From assembly GCF_040655735.1 (NCBI RefSeq), contig NZ_JBFAKK010000012.1, positions 225,109 through 289,108 of the forward strand: a DNA stretch of 64,000 nucleotides, in the 5' to 3' direction. This stretch comes from Phytomonospora sp040655735 (GTDB lineage Bacteria; Actinomycetota; Actinomycetes; Mycobacteriales; Micromonosporaceae). The position numbers and the translations under genes were made by a program. This document shows positions 1 to 7,413 of this stretch, one piece after another; position 1 is the stretch's first letter, and every line of letters begins with the position of its first letter. The notes beneath the pieces were generated by a model that saw only the letters and a program-made list of their open reading frames with translations, searched no databases and had not been told where the DNA came from.

Positions 1-1
1 G

Positions 2-391
2 ATGCACGCCGGGCTGTCGGAATGGCCGTGGCTGGCCGAAGTGCTCACCGACGGCGACCTGACCGGCGACTCGGCGATGTGGCTGGTCGAGACGATCATC
101 GCCGCGGCGCTGGACGCGGGCTGCACCCCGCCCGAGGCGGTCGCGCTGTACCGAGCGGTGTGGAGCTACACGGCGGGAGAGATCCTGGTGCGCGCGAACT
201 CCGCGAGGCGCCGGGCGGAGCTGGGCGGAACGACGTACGGCGACGCGCTGGTGCGGAGCCTGGACCCCGACGAGTACCCGGCGCTGGCGGGGATCGCGGA
301 GCAGTGGCCGGAGCTGACGACGCGGGACTGGTACGCGGCGGGACTGCGGGCGCTGGTGGACGGGACGTTGCGGGAGGTCGGCGAGGGGTAA
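2..391 (+). CDS. TetR-family regulator, C-terminal part (cut by window start)
   Basis: The reading frame is open from the first bases of the window and ends at TAA 389-391. The visible 129 residues are all helical and acidic and match the C-terminal ligand-binding half of TetR/AcrR regulators, with the pattern of WLVETIIAAALDAG followed by ALYRAVWSYTAGEIL. No helix-turn-helix is visible, so the DNA-binding N-terminus must lie before the window. The first ATG at position 2 is probably not the true start. The gene is followed by a perfect hairpin at 474-521. Family assignment is by resemblance of the effector domain only; the target operon is outside the window. Confidence 0.6.
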   Translation: MHAGLSEWPWLAEVLTDGDLTGDSAMWLVETIIAAALDAGCTPPEAVALYRAVWSYTAGEILVRANSARRRAELGGTTYGDALVRSLDPDEYPALAGIAEQWPELTTRDWYAAGLRALVDGTLREVGEG

Positions 392-473
392 GGGGCAGCT
401 CTTCGGGGTGAAGGCCGGACCCGGCGCGAGCGGAAGGATCCCGGTTCGCGCTCGTCGGTGAGGCAGCCGCCGG

Positions 474-521
474 GAGCTTCGGGTTCGAGACCCCGGACCC
501 GGGACCTCGAACCCGAAGCTC
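474..521 (+). terminator. Perfect 16-bp hairpin after the TetR gene
   Basis: Arms 474-489 (GAGCTTCGGGTTCGAG) and 506-521 are exact reverse complements, separated by a 16-base GC-rich loop that itself can pair (CCCGGACCCGGG). It sits 82 bases after the TetR stop and just before the MITE. There is no T-run, so it would be an L-shaped or I-shaped actinobacterial terminator, or simply another palindromic repeat. Confidence 0.5.
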
Positions 522-528
522 AGGGCCT

Positions 529-694
529 TAGGGCGTGTCCTGGTGATCACTGCGGGGCTGCGGCGGACTCGTTTTCCCCCTGGCAGCACCGTTCCTTCGC
601 CCAGGTACAACACCGGTACCAGGGCGAAAGAACGGCTTGCCAGAAGAAAAACGAGCCTCGCCTCGCACCCACAAGATCACCAGGACACACCCTA
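529..694 (+). mobile_element. MITE-like element, copy A (166 bp, TA-flanked)
   Basis: The element runs from TA-GGGCGTGTCC at 529-540 to GGACACACCC-TA at 683-694. Its ends form an imperfect terminal inverted repeat of about 17 bases. The reverse complement of 4629-4794 matches it nearly base for base along its whole length (by eye well over 90 percent). It is flanked by TA on both sides, the target duplication typical of IS630/Tc1-mariner elements, and it encodes nothing. The right-hand TA supplies the TAG stop of the neighbouring aminotransferase gene (692-694, minus strand), so insertion hit or created that stop codon. Confidence 0.8.
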
Positions 695-1774
695 GAGCCC
701 GGCCTCGGCCGCGACCTTCAGGAAGGTGTCGTTCTCCTCGGGCGTTCCCACCGTCACCCGCACGCCGTCGCCGGGGAAGGGGCGCACGATCACCCCGCGC
801 GACTCGCAGTGCTTCCCGAACTCCACCGAGCGCTCCGCCAGCGGCAGCCACACGAAGTTCGCCTGGCTCTCCGGCACGTCCGGGACGAACTTGCGCAACT
901 CCTCGGTCAGCCGCGTCCGCTCGCTGATCACCAGCGCCGCGCGGCGCTCCATCTCGTCCTCGGCGCGCAGCGCGGCGAGCGCCGCGGCCTGCACGCACGC
1001 GTTGGTCGAGAAGGGGGTGACGACCTTGCGGACGGCGTCGGCGACCTCGGGCTGCGCCACCAGGTAACCGGCGCGCAGGCCGGCCAGGCCCCACGCCTTC
1101 GAGAAGGTCCGGACGACGACCACGTTGGGCCGGTCGCCGAACTCGGTGAGGCCGTCGGGGACCTCGTCGTCGGTGACGAACTCGCGGTAGGCCTCGTCGA
1201 GGATCACCAGGACCTCGGGGCCGACGCGGTCGATGAACGCGGCGAGCTCGTCGCGGCGCACCGACGTGCCGGTCGGGTTGTTGGGGTTGCAGACGAAGAC
1301 GACGCGCGTCTTGTCGGTCACGGCCGCCGCCATGGCGTCGAGGTCGTGGCCGTGGTCGGCCTTGTTGGGGACCTTCACGGCGGTGACGCCGGCCGTCGCC
1401 GCGATGATCGGGTAGGCCTCGAAGCTGCGCCAGGAGAAGACGACCTCGTCGCCGGGGACCGTCGCGGCCTTCAGCAGGTGCTCGCACAGGGCCACCGAGC
1501 CGCAGCCCGTCGCGATCCGTTCGATGCCGACGTCGAGGCGCGCCGCCAGGGTCTCGCGGAGCGCGAGGACGCCCATGTCGGGGTAGCGGTGGACCTGCGT
1601 CGCGGCCTCCAGGATCGCCTCCGGCACGCCGGGGAGCGGGCCGTAGGGGACCTCGTTGCTGGCGAGCTTGATGGCCTCGGTGAGGCCGAGCTCGCGGGCG
1701 AGGTCGGCGGGGTTGCGACCGGGGACGTAACTGGGGAGGGCGTCGAGGTCAGCGCGAGTCAGGCGACGAGACAT
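692..1774 (-). CDS. hisC: Histidinol-phosphate/aromatic aminotransferase (HisC/Pat type)
   Basis: A 360-residue PLP-dependent fold-type I aminotransferase. Visible signatures are IKLASNEVPYGP near the N-terminus, CNPNNPTGT in the middle, LDEAYREF for the cofactor-binding Asp/Tyr, and FSKAWGLAGLRAG carrying the Schiff-base lysine. The family transfers amino groups to imidazole-acetol phosphate or to aromatic 2-oxo acids. Without a his operon around it, an aromatic aminotransferase (Pat) role is as likely as histidine synthesis, and hppD lies 3.7 kb away on the other side of the block. The ATG at 1774 is preceded by AAAGGAG and overlaps the end of the upstream RDD gene by 26 bases, suggesting translational coupling. 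Its TAG stop is formed by the MITE end. Confidence 0.85.
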   Translation of the reverse strand: MSRRLTRADLDALPSYVPGRNPADLARELGLTEAIKLASNEVPYGPLPGVPEAILEAATQVHRYPDMGVLALRETLAARLDVGIERIATGCGSVALCEHLLKAATVPGDEVVFSWRSFEAYPIIAATAGVTAVKVPNKADHGHDLDAMAAAVTDKTRVVFVCNPNNPTGTSVRRDELAAFIDRVGPEVLVILDEAYREFVTDDEVPDGLTEFGDRPNVVVVRTFSKAWGLAGLRAGYLVAQPEVADAVRKVVTPFSTNACVQAAALAALRAEDEMERRAALVISERTRLTEELRKFVPDVPESQANFVWLPLAERSVEFGKHCESRGVIVRPFPGDGVRVTVGTPEENDTFLKVAAEAGL

Positions 1775-2633
1775 CGGTGTCTCCTTTCACGTTTTGTGCG
1801 GGGCCGGCGGTGGCGGGGACGAGCACCACCGTGGTGCCGGGTGACTTGTCGTGCAGGCACTGACGATACGGGCGGTCGCGCAGGCACCACAGCGCGTCGG
1901 CGAGGAGCAGGAAGATCCCGCAGGCCAGGAACATGAACGGCAGGGCCATGAAGGACCAGCGCAGGCCGACCCACCCGAGCTTGAGCGGCTGCCCGTAGAG
2001 GGGCACGACCTTGATGCCGACCATCCGCTTGCCGAGCGTCTGCCCGGTGTAGGTGGTCATCGGGACCTCGTAGACGAACCAGAGGAGCAGGGCGATGAAC
2101 ATGATGGTGAGCTGGAGGTTGTTGGCCCTCTCGGAGAGCGTGAACGGGTCCAGCTGGCCGCCTTCGCGCATCGCCGCCTCGACCGCCGGAGTGACCTCCT
2201 GGAAGAAGCGGTAGATGAAGTAGCCGTTGACGACGACGTTGAGCAGGAGCACCGCGACGAGGTCGATGAGCCGCGCCGACAGTCGCTGCCCCGGCGAGGC
2301 CAGGGTGTATTTCTTCATGTCACTGGACGGCTGGGGGAAGCCCGGTGGGAGGGCCGGGCCGCCACGTTGGCCCATCTCCTGCGGGGGACGCCGGTCGACG
2401 GGTGTCACGCCTGCCGGCGGCGGGGCCCACGTCGGGTCCGCCCGGCCGGGGAGGCCCTGCTGGCCGGGGTCGGCGGGGATGGCGAGGGGCGGTTCGGGCT
2501 CGGGTTCGGGAGGGCCGTCGGGTGCGTCGGCGTCGGCGGGCAGGGGCTTGCCGATCCACTGCTCGCCGTCCCAGTACCGCTGAGTCTCGGGTTCGGCCGG
2601 GTCCCGGTACCAGCCGGGCTCGATGCTGCTCAC
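1749..2633 (-). CDS. RDD-family membrane protein with N-terminal DUF2510 domain
   Basis: 294 residues from a GTG start. The N-terminus shows the DUF2510 pattern PGWYRDPAEPETQRYWDG, followed by a proline-rich cytoplasmic linker of roughly 110 residues. The C-terminal half is an RDD domain with RLSARLIDLVAVLLLN (the Arg-Asp signature) and three or four membrane helices. DUF2510 plus RDD is a common actinobacterial arrangement; transport or membrane-stress roles have been proposed for RDD proteins, but none can be read here. A CAGAAT hexamer seven bases before the GTG suggests a leaderless start at 2633; the frame is open further upstream to about 3053, but that part looks non-coding. The gene overlaps hisC by 26 bases. 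Confidence 0.8.
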   Translation of the reverse strand: MSSIEPGWYRDPAEPETQRYWDGEQWIGKPLPADADAPDGPPEPEPEPPLAIPADPGQQGLPGRADPTWAPPPAGVTPVDRRPPQEMGQRGGPALPPGFPQPSSDMKKYTLASPGQRLSARLIDLVAVLLLNVVVNGYFIYRFFQEVTPAVEAAMREGGQLDPFTLSERANNLQLTIMFIALLLWFVYEVPMTTYTGQTLGKRMVGIKVVPLYGQPLKLGWVGLRWSFMALPFMFLACGIFLLLADALWCLRDRPYRQCLHDKSPGTTVVLVPATAGPAQNVKGDTDVSSPDSR

Positions 2634-2692
2634 CCGCGCAATTCTGACAGTGCGCTCGGCCGACCGGCGCCGGCGGCCTGGGTAGCCGCCGT

Positions 2693-3607
2693 TCAGCGGC
2701 GGGAGGGCGGGTGGGGGAGGGGGTCGCCCGGGCCTGGGTCGCGCTCCACTCCCGCTCGCGCCACGCCCCCGCATAACCCCCCGAAGAAGTCGGCGAGCGC
2801 CCCCGCGACCCGTCCCGGCGCGTTCTCCATGGGAATGTGTCCCGCCCCCGGCACGCGCACGAGCCTGCTGGCCGGCATCTCCGCGGCGAAGCGCTCGGCG
2901 TACCCCACGCCCTGGAACCCGTCGTCTTCTCCCCAGACGAGCAGCTTGGGTGTGGTGTTCCGCCGCAGCGCGGGAACCAGTTCCCGCGTGTAGCGGTGGT
3001 CGGCCGCGCCCACCATGGCCATCCAGGACCGGCGGACCCGGGCGTCGTTCCACGGGTCCAGGTACTCGGTGATCAACTCCTCGGTGGCGGCACCGGCCAG
3101 CGCGGCGGTCACGGCCTCCCGGCGGGCGGCGAGCAGTTCGCCGGCGGTGATCGCGGCGACGGCCTCGGGGTCGCGGAACCGGGCGACGCTCGACACCGGC
3201 CAGGAGTCGTAGGTGACGGAGTTGACCAGTGCCAGGCGGGAGACCTCCAGTCGGTCATGGACGAGGAGGTGCTGGGCGACGGCGCCGCCGATGTCGTGAC
3301 CGGCCACGGCGACCGGCCCGGAAAGCCCGAGCGCGGTGGCGAAGCGCGCCACCCAGTCCGCCAGCGCCGGGACCGCGCCCGTCTCCAGGGTGAGTCCGCC
3401 TCCCGAGCGTCCGAGGCCGGGCAGGTCGACCGCCACGGGCCGCAGCCCCGCCTCGGCGAGGTCGCCCAGCACCGGAAACCAGACCCGGCTCCAGTACGTC
3501 CCGTGCAGCAGCAGTACGGCCGGCCCGTCCCGCTCGACGGTCAGGTGACTGGCCGGTTCGCCGTCGACCCGGACTTCGGCCCGCAGCACTTTCACGTCGT
3601 CGCTCAT
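2693..3607 (-). CDS. Alpha/beta hydrolase with aspartate nucleophile (epoxide hydrolase/haloalkane dehalogenase type)
   Basis: 304 residues. The oxyanion-hole HG motif is LLLHGTYWSRVWF (about residues 32-44). The nucleophile elbow reads AGHDIGG with Asp105 in the place of the usual serine, as in epoxide hydrolases and haloalkane dehalogenases. A candidate acid is in WGEDDGF (about 225-231), and the catalytic histidine is in GAGHIPMENAP (His257). It probably hydrolyses an epoxide or similar small substrate through an alkyl-enzyme ester; the substrate is unknown. The start ATG 3607 has GACAGT six bases upstream (leaderless pattern), and the gene is divergent from the GlxA-type regulator, whose start is 70 bases away, so the regulator may control it. 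The C-terminal 25 residues are low-complexity and Pro/Arg-rich. Confidence 0.75.
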   Translation of the reverse strand: MSDDVKVLRAEVRVDGEPASHLTVERDGPAVLLLHGTYWSRVWFPVLGDLAEAGLRPVAVDLPGLGRSGGGLTLETGAVPALADWVARFATALGLSGPVAVAGHDIGGAVAQHLLVHDRLEVSRLALVNSVTYDSWPVSSVARFRDPEAVAAITAGELLAARREAVTAALAGAATEELITEYLDPWNDARVRRSWMAMVGAADHRYTRELVPALRRNTTPKLLVWGEDDGFQGVGYAERFAAEMPASRLVRVPGAGHIPMENAPGRVAGALADFFGGLCGGVARAGVERDPGPGDPLPHPPSRR

Positions 3608-3677
3608 GGATCCACTGTCGCCGACGCCGTTCGCGCCGCCGAGAGTCTGGAAAGTCATCCTGGAGTACATTCTCGCC

Positions 3678-4631
3678 ATGCCCCTCCATCGTGTGGTGGC
3701 CGTGCTCTCGCCGCCGCAGTCGCCCTTCGAGCTGGCCTGCGTCTCCGAGGTCTTCGGCACCGCACCGCAGGACGCGGCACCCCGCTACGACTTCCGGGTC
3801 TGCGCCGAGCGCCCCGGGCCCCTGCCGACCACCGCCGGATACGCGATGCTCGTCGAGGAAGGGCTCGACGCCGTGCGGGAGGCGGACACCGTGGTCGTTC
3901 CCGGCTGGCAGCCGCCCGACGCGCCGGTCCCGCCGACGGTCACCGCCGCGCTGCGAGCCGCCCACCGCCGCGGGGCGCGGATCGTCGCCATCTGCACCGG
4001 GGCGACCGTCCTCGCCCACGCCGGACTGCTCGACGGCCGCCGCGCCACCACGCACTGGCGCAACGCCGCCCGCTTCGCCGCCGCCTTCCCCGAGGTGCGG
4101 ATGGATCCGGACGTCCTCTTCGTCGACCACGGCGACGTGGCGACCAGCGCCGGGACCGGCGCGGGCATCGACCTGTGCCTGCACCTGGTGCGCCGCGACC
4201 TCGGCGCCGCCTACGCCGCGCAGGTCGCCCGGCGCATGGTCCTGCCGCCGCACCGGGAGGGCAGCCAGCTCCAGTACGCCGAACAGCCCGCGCCGGCCCG
4301 GGCCGACGAGTCCTTGGCACCGCTGCTGGAGTGGGCCGCCTCCCGCCTCGACGCCCGGCTGACCCTCGACGGCCTCGCCGAACGCGCCGGGCTGTCCGGC
4401 CGGACGCTCGCCCGGCGGTTCACCGAACAGCTCGGCACCAGCCCGGGGCGATGGCTGCTCGGCCGGCGCCTCGACGCCGCTCGGGTCCTCCTGGAGCAGA
4501 CCGACCTCCCGGTGGAGGCCGTCGCCACCCGGGTCGGGCTCGCCTCGGCGGTCAACCTGCGCCGCCGGTTCCGGGCGCACTTGGGCACCACGCCCGGCGC
4601 CTACCGGCGCACCTTCGGCGAGCGGGGCTAG
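3678..4631 (+). CDS. GlxA-type AraC transcriptional regulator
   Basis: 317 residues. The first 180 form a DJ-1/PfpI-like domain including the nucleophile-elbow-like AICTGATVLAHAGLLDGR followed by TTHW; the cysteine is present. The last 100 carry two AraC helix-turn-helix motifs (LTLDGLAERAGLSGRTLARR and VATRVGLASAVNLRRRFR, ending GTTPGAYRRTF). Members of this family regulate catabolic operons. TACATT lies exactly six bases before the ATG, so the message is probably leaderless. It is divergent from the aspartate-nucleophile hydrolase, the most likely target. Its TAG stop (4629-4631) is shared with the left end of MITE copy B. Confidence 0.85.
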   Translation: MPLHRVVAVLSPPQSPFELACVSEVFGTAPQDAAPRYDFRVCAERPGPLPTTAGYAMLVEEGLDAVREADTVVVPGWQPPDAPVPPTVTAALRAAHRRGARIVAICTGATVLAHAGLLDGRRATTHWRNAARFAAAFPEVRMDPDVLFVDHGDVATSAGTGAGIDLCLHLVRRDLGAAYAAQVARRMVLPPHREGSQLQYAEQPAPARADESLAPLLEWAASRLDARLTLDGLAERAGLSGRTLARRFTEQLGTSPGRWLLGRRLDAARVLLEQTDLPVEAVATRVGLASAVNLRRRFRAHLGTTPGAYRRTFGERG

Positions 4632-4794
4632 GGCGTGTCCTGGTGGTCTTGTGGGTGCGAGGCGAGGCTCGTTTTTCTTCTGGCAAGCCGTTCTTGCGCC
4701 CTGGTACCGGTGTTGTACCTGGGCGAAAGAACGGTGCCGCCAGGGGGAGAACGAGTCCGCCGCAGCCCCGCAGTGATCACCCGGACACGCCCTA
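4629..4794 (-). mobile_element. MITE-like element, copy B (inverted relative to copy A)
   Basis: The element runs TA-GGGCGTGTCCTGG at 4629 to GGACACGCCC-TA at 4794, 166 bp, and is the reverse complement of copy A with only scattered differences. It is flanked by TA. The left TA forms the stop codon of the GlxA-type regulator. Directly abutting it, 4793-4806 is a further solitary 12-base end (TAGGGCGTGTCCTA) that supplies the stop codon of the Lrp gene, as if a second element had been inserted or excised there. Confidence 0.8.
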
Positions 4795-4803
4795 GGGCGT
4801 GTC

Positions 4804-5292
4804 CTAAGCCGCCGACCTTCCCGCCGCCTCCACCAGCGGCAGCGTCCGGTACCGCACCTGCTCGGCCAGTGCGATCACCGACGACGCCCGCAGCACCCCC
4901 TCGTACTCGACGATCTGGTCGAGCACCCGCTGCAGGTCGGCGTTGTCCCTCGCCACTACCCGCGCGACGATGTCGCTCCCACCCGTGACGGTGTGGGCTT
5001 CCAGCACTTCCGGGATGCCCGCCAGGTGCCGGCCGACCCTGTCGTGCCCGCCGGCCTGCCGGATCTCCAGCGTCACGAACGCCGTCACCCGAAACCCCAG
5101 GGCGGCGGCGTCGATGTCGGGCCCGAAGCCCTGCACGACCCCGCGAGCGGACAGCTTGTCGAGCCGCGCCTGCACCGTCCCGCGCGCGACGTGCAGCCGC
5201 CGGGCGCACTCCAGGATGCCGATGCGGGGCTCGTCGGCGAGGAGCCTGATCAGCCGGGCGTCGAGCGAGTCGATCGGGGATTCGCTGGTCAT
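4804..5292 (-). CDS. Lrp/AsnC-family transcriptional regulator
   Basis: 162 residues: an N-terminal winged helix (LDARLIRLLADEPRIGILE, then VARGTVQARLDKL) and a C-terminal RAM/AsnC effector domain (GFRVTAFVTLEI through GGSDIVARVVARDNADLQ). Such proteins sense amino acids and commonly sit divergent from their targets. Here the neighbour is hppD, 132 bases away on the opposite strand, so control of tyrosine degradation is the straightforward inference. ATG 5292 is preferred over the in-frame GTG 5301 because TACGGT lies seven bases before it (leaderless pattern). The stop codon overlaps the extra MITE end. Confidence 0.88.
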   Translation of the reverse strand: MTSESPIDSLDARLIRLLADEPRIGILECARRLHVARGTVQARLDKLSARGVVQGFGPDIDAAALGFRVTAFVTLEIRQAGGHDRVGRHLAGIPEVLEAHTVTGGSDIVARVVARDNADLQRVLDQIVEYEGVLRASSVIALAEQVRYRTLPLVEAAGRSAA

Positions 5293-5424
5293 ATTGCCCA
5301 CCGTACTCGGCGGTACGCTCTAACATCTGGTCAAGATGACCATGGATCTCGGGCACTGTTGCCCAACGTCCGTTCGGCACGCGATGCTTCGCGAGAACCC
5401 ACACGTGCGCGCAAGGAGGCGGCC

Positions 5425-6594
5425 ATGACTTCGGTGGAACCCGAGATCGATGAAGCGGTGCTGGTCGGTGCCGTCGACCACGACATCACCAAGGACCCGT
5501 TCCCCATCAAGGGCTGGGACCACATCACCTTCATGGTCGGCAACGCCAAGCAGGCCGCGCACTACTACGAGACCGCCTTCGGCATGAAGCTCAAGGCCTA
5601 TCGCGGCCCCGAGCAGGGCTATCGCGACTACGCCGAGTACGTCCTCGTCTCCGGCGGCGCGACCTTCGTCCTGCGCGGCGCGGTCCACGCCAAGGCGCCC
5701 GGCGCCGGCCACCACACGCGGCACGGCGACGGCGTCGTCGACATCGCGCTGGAGGTCCCCGACGTCGACGCCGCCTACAAGTACGCCGTCTCCCAGGGCG
5801 CCGTCGGCAACACCGAGCCGACCACGGTCAGCGACGAGCACGGCGAACTGCGCTTCGCCTCGATCGACACCTACGGCGAAACCCGCCACACGCTCATCGA
5901 CCGCTCCCGCTACACCGGCCCGTTCATGCCCGGCTTCGTCGCGCGCGGCCCGATCGTCACCCGCACCGAAGGCCCCAAGCGCTACTTCCAGGCCGTCGAC
6001 CACGTCGTGGGCAACGTCGAGCTCGGCAAGATGGACGAGTGGGTCGAGTTCTACAAGCGCGTCATGGGCTTCACGAACATGGCGGAGTTCGTCGGCGACG
6101 ACATCGCCACCGAGTACTCGGCGCTGATGAGCAAGGTCGTCGCCTCGGGGACCCGCAAGGTGAAGTTCCCGCTCAACGAGCCGGCCATCTCGAAGAAGAA
6201 GTCGCAGATCGACGAGTACCTGGAGTTCTACGACGGCCCCGGCCCGCAGCACATCGCCCTGGCCACCAACGACATCCTCGCCTCCGTCGACGCCATGCGC
6301 GCCGCCGGCGTCGAGTTCCTCGACACGCCCGACTCGTACTACGACGACCCCGAGCTGCGCTCGCGGATCGGTGAGGTGCGGGCGCCGATCGAGGAGCTGA
6401 AGAAGCGCAAGATCCTCGTCGACCGCGACGAGGACGGCTACCTGCTGCAGATCTTCACCAAGCCCATGCAGGACCGGCCGACCTTCTTCTACGAGCTCAT
6501 CGAGCGGCACGGCTCGCTCGGCTTCGGGAAGGGCAACTTCAAGGCGCTCTTCGAGGCCATCGAGCGGGAGCAGGACGCACGCGGAAACCTGTGA
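5425..6594 (+). CDS. hppD: 4-hydroxyphenylpyruvate dioxygenase
   Basis: 389 residues, the normal length for bacterial HPPD. The enzyme converts 4-hydroxyphenylpyruvate to homogentisate with a non-haem iron in tyrosine catabolism. Two vicinal-oxygen-chelate domains are seen. The iron ligands expected from the family are present: His in YFQAVDHVVGNV, His in GPGPQHIALATNDI, and Glu in TFFYELIERHG. The C-terminal block DGYLLQIFTKPM and FGKGNFKALFEAIEREQ is diagnostic. The ATG has a clear AAGGAGG Shine-Dalgarno nine bases upstream. It is divergent from the Lrp-type regulator. A 12-bp terminator hairpin follows at 6697. The other genes of homogentisate degradation are not in the window. Confidence 0.97.
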   Translation: MTSVEPEIDEAVLVGAVDHDITKDPFPIKGWDHITFMVGNAKQAAHYYETAFGMKLKAYRGPEQGYRDYAEYVLVSGGATFVLRGAVHAKAPGAGHHTRHGDGVVDIALEVPDVDAAYKYAVSQGAVGNTEPTTVSDEHGELRFASIDTYGETRHTLIDRSRYTGPFMPGFVARGPIVTRTEGPKRYFQAVDHVVGNVELGKMDEWVEFYKRVMGFTNMAEFVGDDIATEYSALMSKVVASGTRKVKFPLNEPAISKKKSQIDEYLEFYDGPGPQHIALATNDILASVDAMRAAGVEFLDTPDSYYDDPELRSRIGEVRAPIEELKKRKILVDRDEDGYLLQIFTKPMQDRPTFFYELIERHGSLGFGKGNFKALFEAIEREQDARGNL

Positions 6595-6613
6595 TCGCCC
6601 GCTGCCGCAGGTA

Positions 6614-6966
6614 GGGGAGACTCCGTTCCCGACGTGCCCCACTGCCGGGGGCGCGGAGGGGACGCCCTTCCGGCGACGTCGGCGAGCGAACGCGCGGCCG
6701 CCCCGGCCTTGGCCGGGGCGGCTTTCGCGTGCGCGGGGTTTGCCGTGCTCGCGGTGCGGGTAGATGCCTGTGGTCTCAACGGCGGCGACGCCGAAGAGCC
6801 GCGCCCGACGACGGGCTTGGGGAGACTCCGTCTCTCCCGCGTTCCCCTGCCGGGGCTCGTTTCGGGCCCGGAACGCGGGGCGACGCCCGAGCCCGGCGTC
6901 ACCGGTGTCGAGCGAACGCTCCGCCGCCCCGGCCTCGCCGGGGCGGCTTTCGCGTGCCCGGGGGCC
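6614..6966 (+). repeat. Imperfect direct duplication of the post-hppD region
   Basis: Two related units, about 6614-6735 and 6819-6966, share blocks in the same order: GGGGAGACTCCGT (6614, 6819), a GGCGACG stretch, GAGCGAACGC, a GCCCCGGC...GCCGGGGCGGC hairpin and CTTTCGCGTGC. The stretch between and around them has no plausible coding frame. A third, inverted copy of the TTTCGCGTGC end is at about 7366-7380. Confidence 0.55.
6697..6727 (+). terminator. hppD terminator hairpin
   Basis: Perfect 12-bp arms GCCGCCCCGGCC (6697-6708) and 6711-6722, followed by TTTCG, about 100 bases after the hppD stop. A near-copy occurs at 6923-6950 (11-bp arms, CTC loop, TTTCG), part of the duplicated unit. Confidence 0.7.
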
Positions 6967-7320
6967 TCAGCCGCCGACCCGGGAACTGCGGCGGTGGCGC
7001 CGTCGGCGACGAGTTCGACGCCGATGTGCTTCAGGCCGCTGATCACGCGCTGTTTCGCGCGTCCGGTGAAGGTGCCGCCGATCACCGACCCCACCAGCCG
7101 CACCCGCAGGTCGGACCGGGCTTCAGCGGTCTCCGAGGCCGTCTCGATGCCGGCCGGCCCGCCGCCGATGACGGTCACGACCCCTCCGGCGGGCAGCTCG
7201 GTGAGCGCGACGCGGGCGCGCTCGGCGCCTTCCCACGAGCCGACCGGCACCGTTGCGGCCATCGGCCGGACGCTGCTGCCGACGGCCAGGACGGCGTGGT
7301 CGTAGCCTTCTCCTGTTCGT
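6965..7320 (-). pseudogene. Fragment of a pyridine-nucleotide-disulfide (NDH-2/AIF-like) oxidoreductase
   Basis: On the minus strand one frame reads YDHAVLAVGSSVRP, then ALTELPAGGVVTVIGGGPAGIETASE, then LVGSVIGGTFTGRAKQRV and LKHIGVELVADGATA. This is the NAD(P)H-binding Rossmann segment (GGGPAGIE) of a FAD-dependent oxidoreductase. The N-terminal FAD-binding GxGxxG half and the C-terminal third are missing, and the spacing between segments is too short. The frame runs on into the duplicated terminator DNA, where it is meaningless. I read it as a doubly truncated remnant with an internal deletion. Confidence 0.7.
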
Positions 7321-7376
7321 GTCGCTCGCAAAGGAGACGGGCCGGCCGGGTGTTCTCGTGACATCGCGCGCACGCG

Positions 7377-7412
7377 AAAGCGGCGCTCCGCCGCCCGGAG
7401 CGCCGCTTTTCG
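7377..7412 (-). terminator. Bidirectional hairpin after the FAD monooxygenase
   Basis: Arms AAAGCGGCGCTCC and GGAGCGCCGCTTT with a six-base loop and T-runs on both strands, directly downstream of the stop of the minus-strand monooxygenase at 7414. It would end that transcript; on the other strand no gene approaches. Confidence 0.75.
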
Positions 7413-7413
7413 G

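Noticed and set aside
458..540. tRNA-like GGTTCGAGACC segment
   Set aside because: It is one arm of the 474-521 hairpin; no acceptor, D or anticodon stems can be drawn around it.
2634..3053. N-terminal extension of the RDD protein
   Set aside because: The frame stays open to 3053 but overlaps the real hydrolase gene and is low-complexity; the DUF2510 domain begins directly after GTG 2633.
4993..5424. N-terminal extension of hppD
   Set aside because: The frame is open upstream, but it is antisense to the Lrp gene, and AAGGAGG precedes ATG 5425, which gives the family-standard length.
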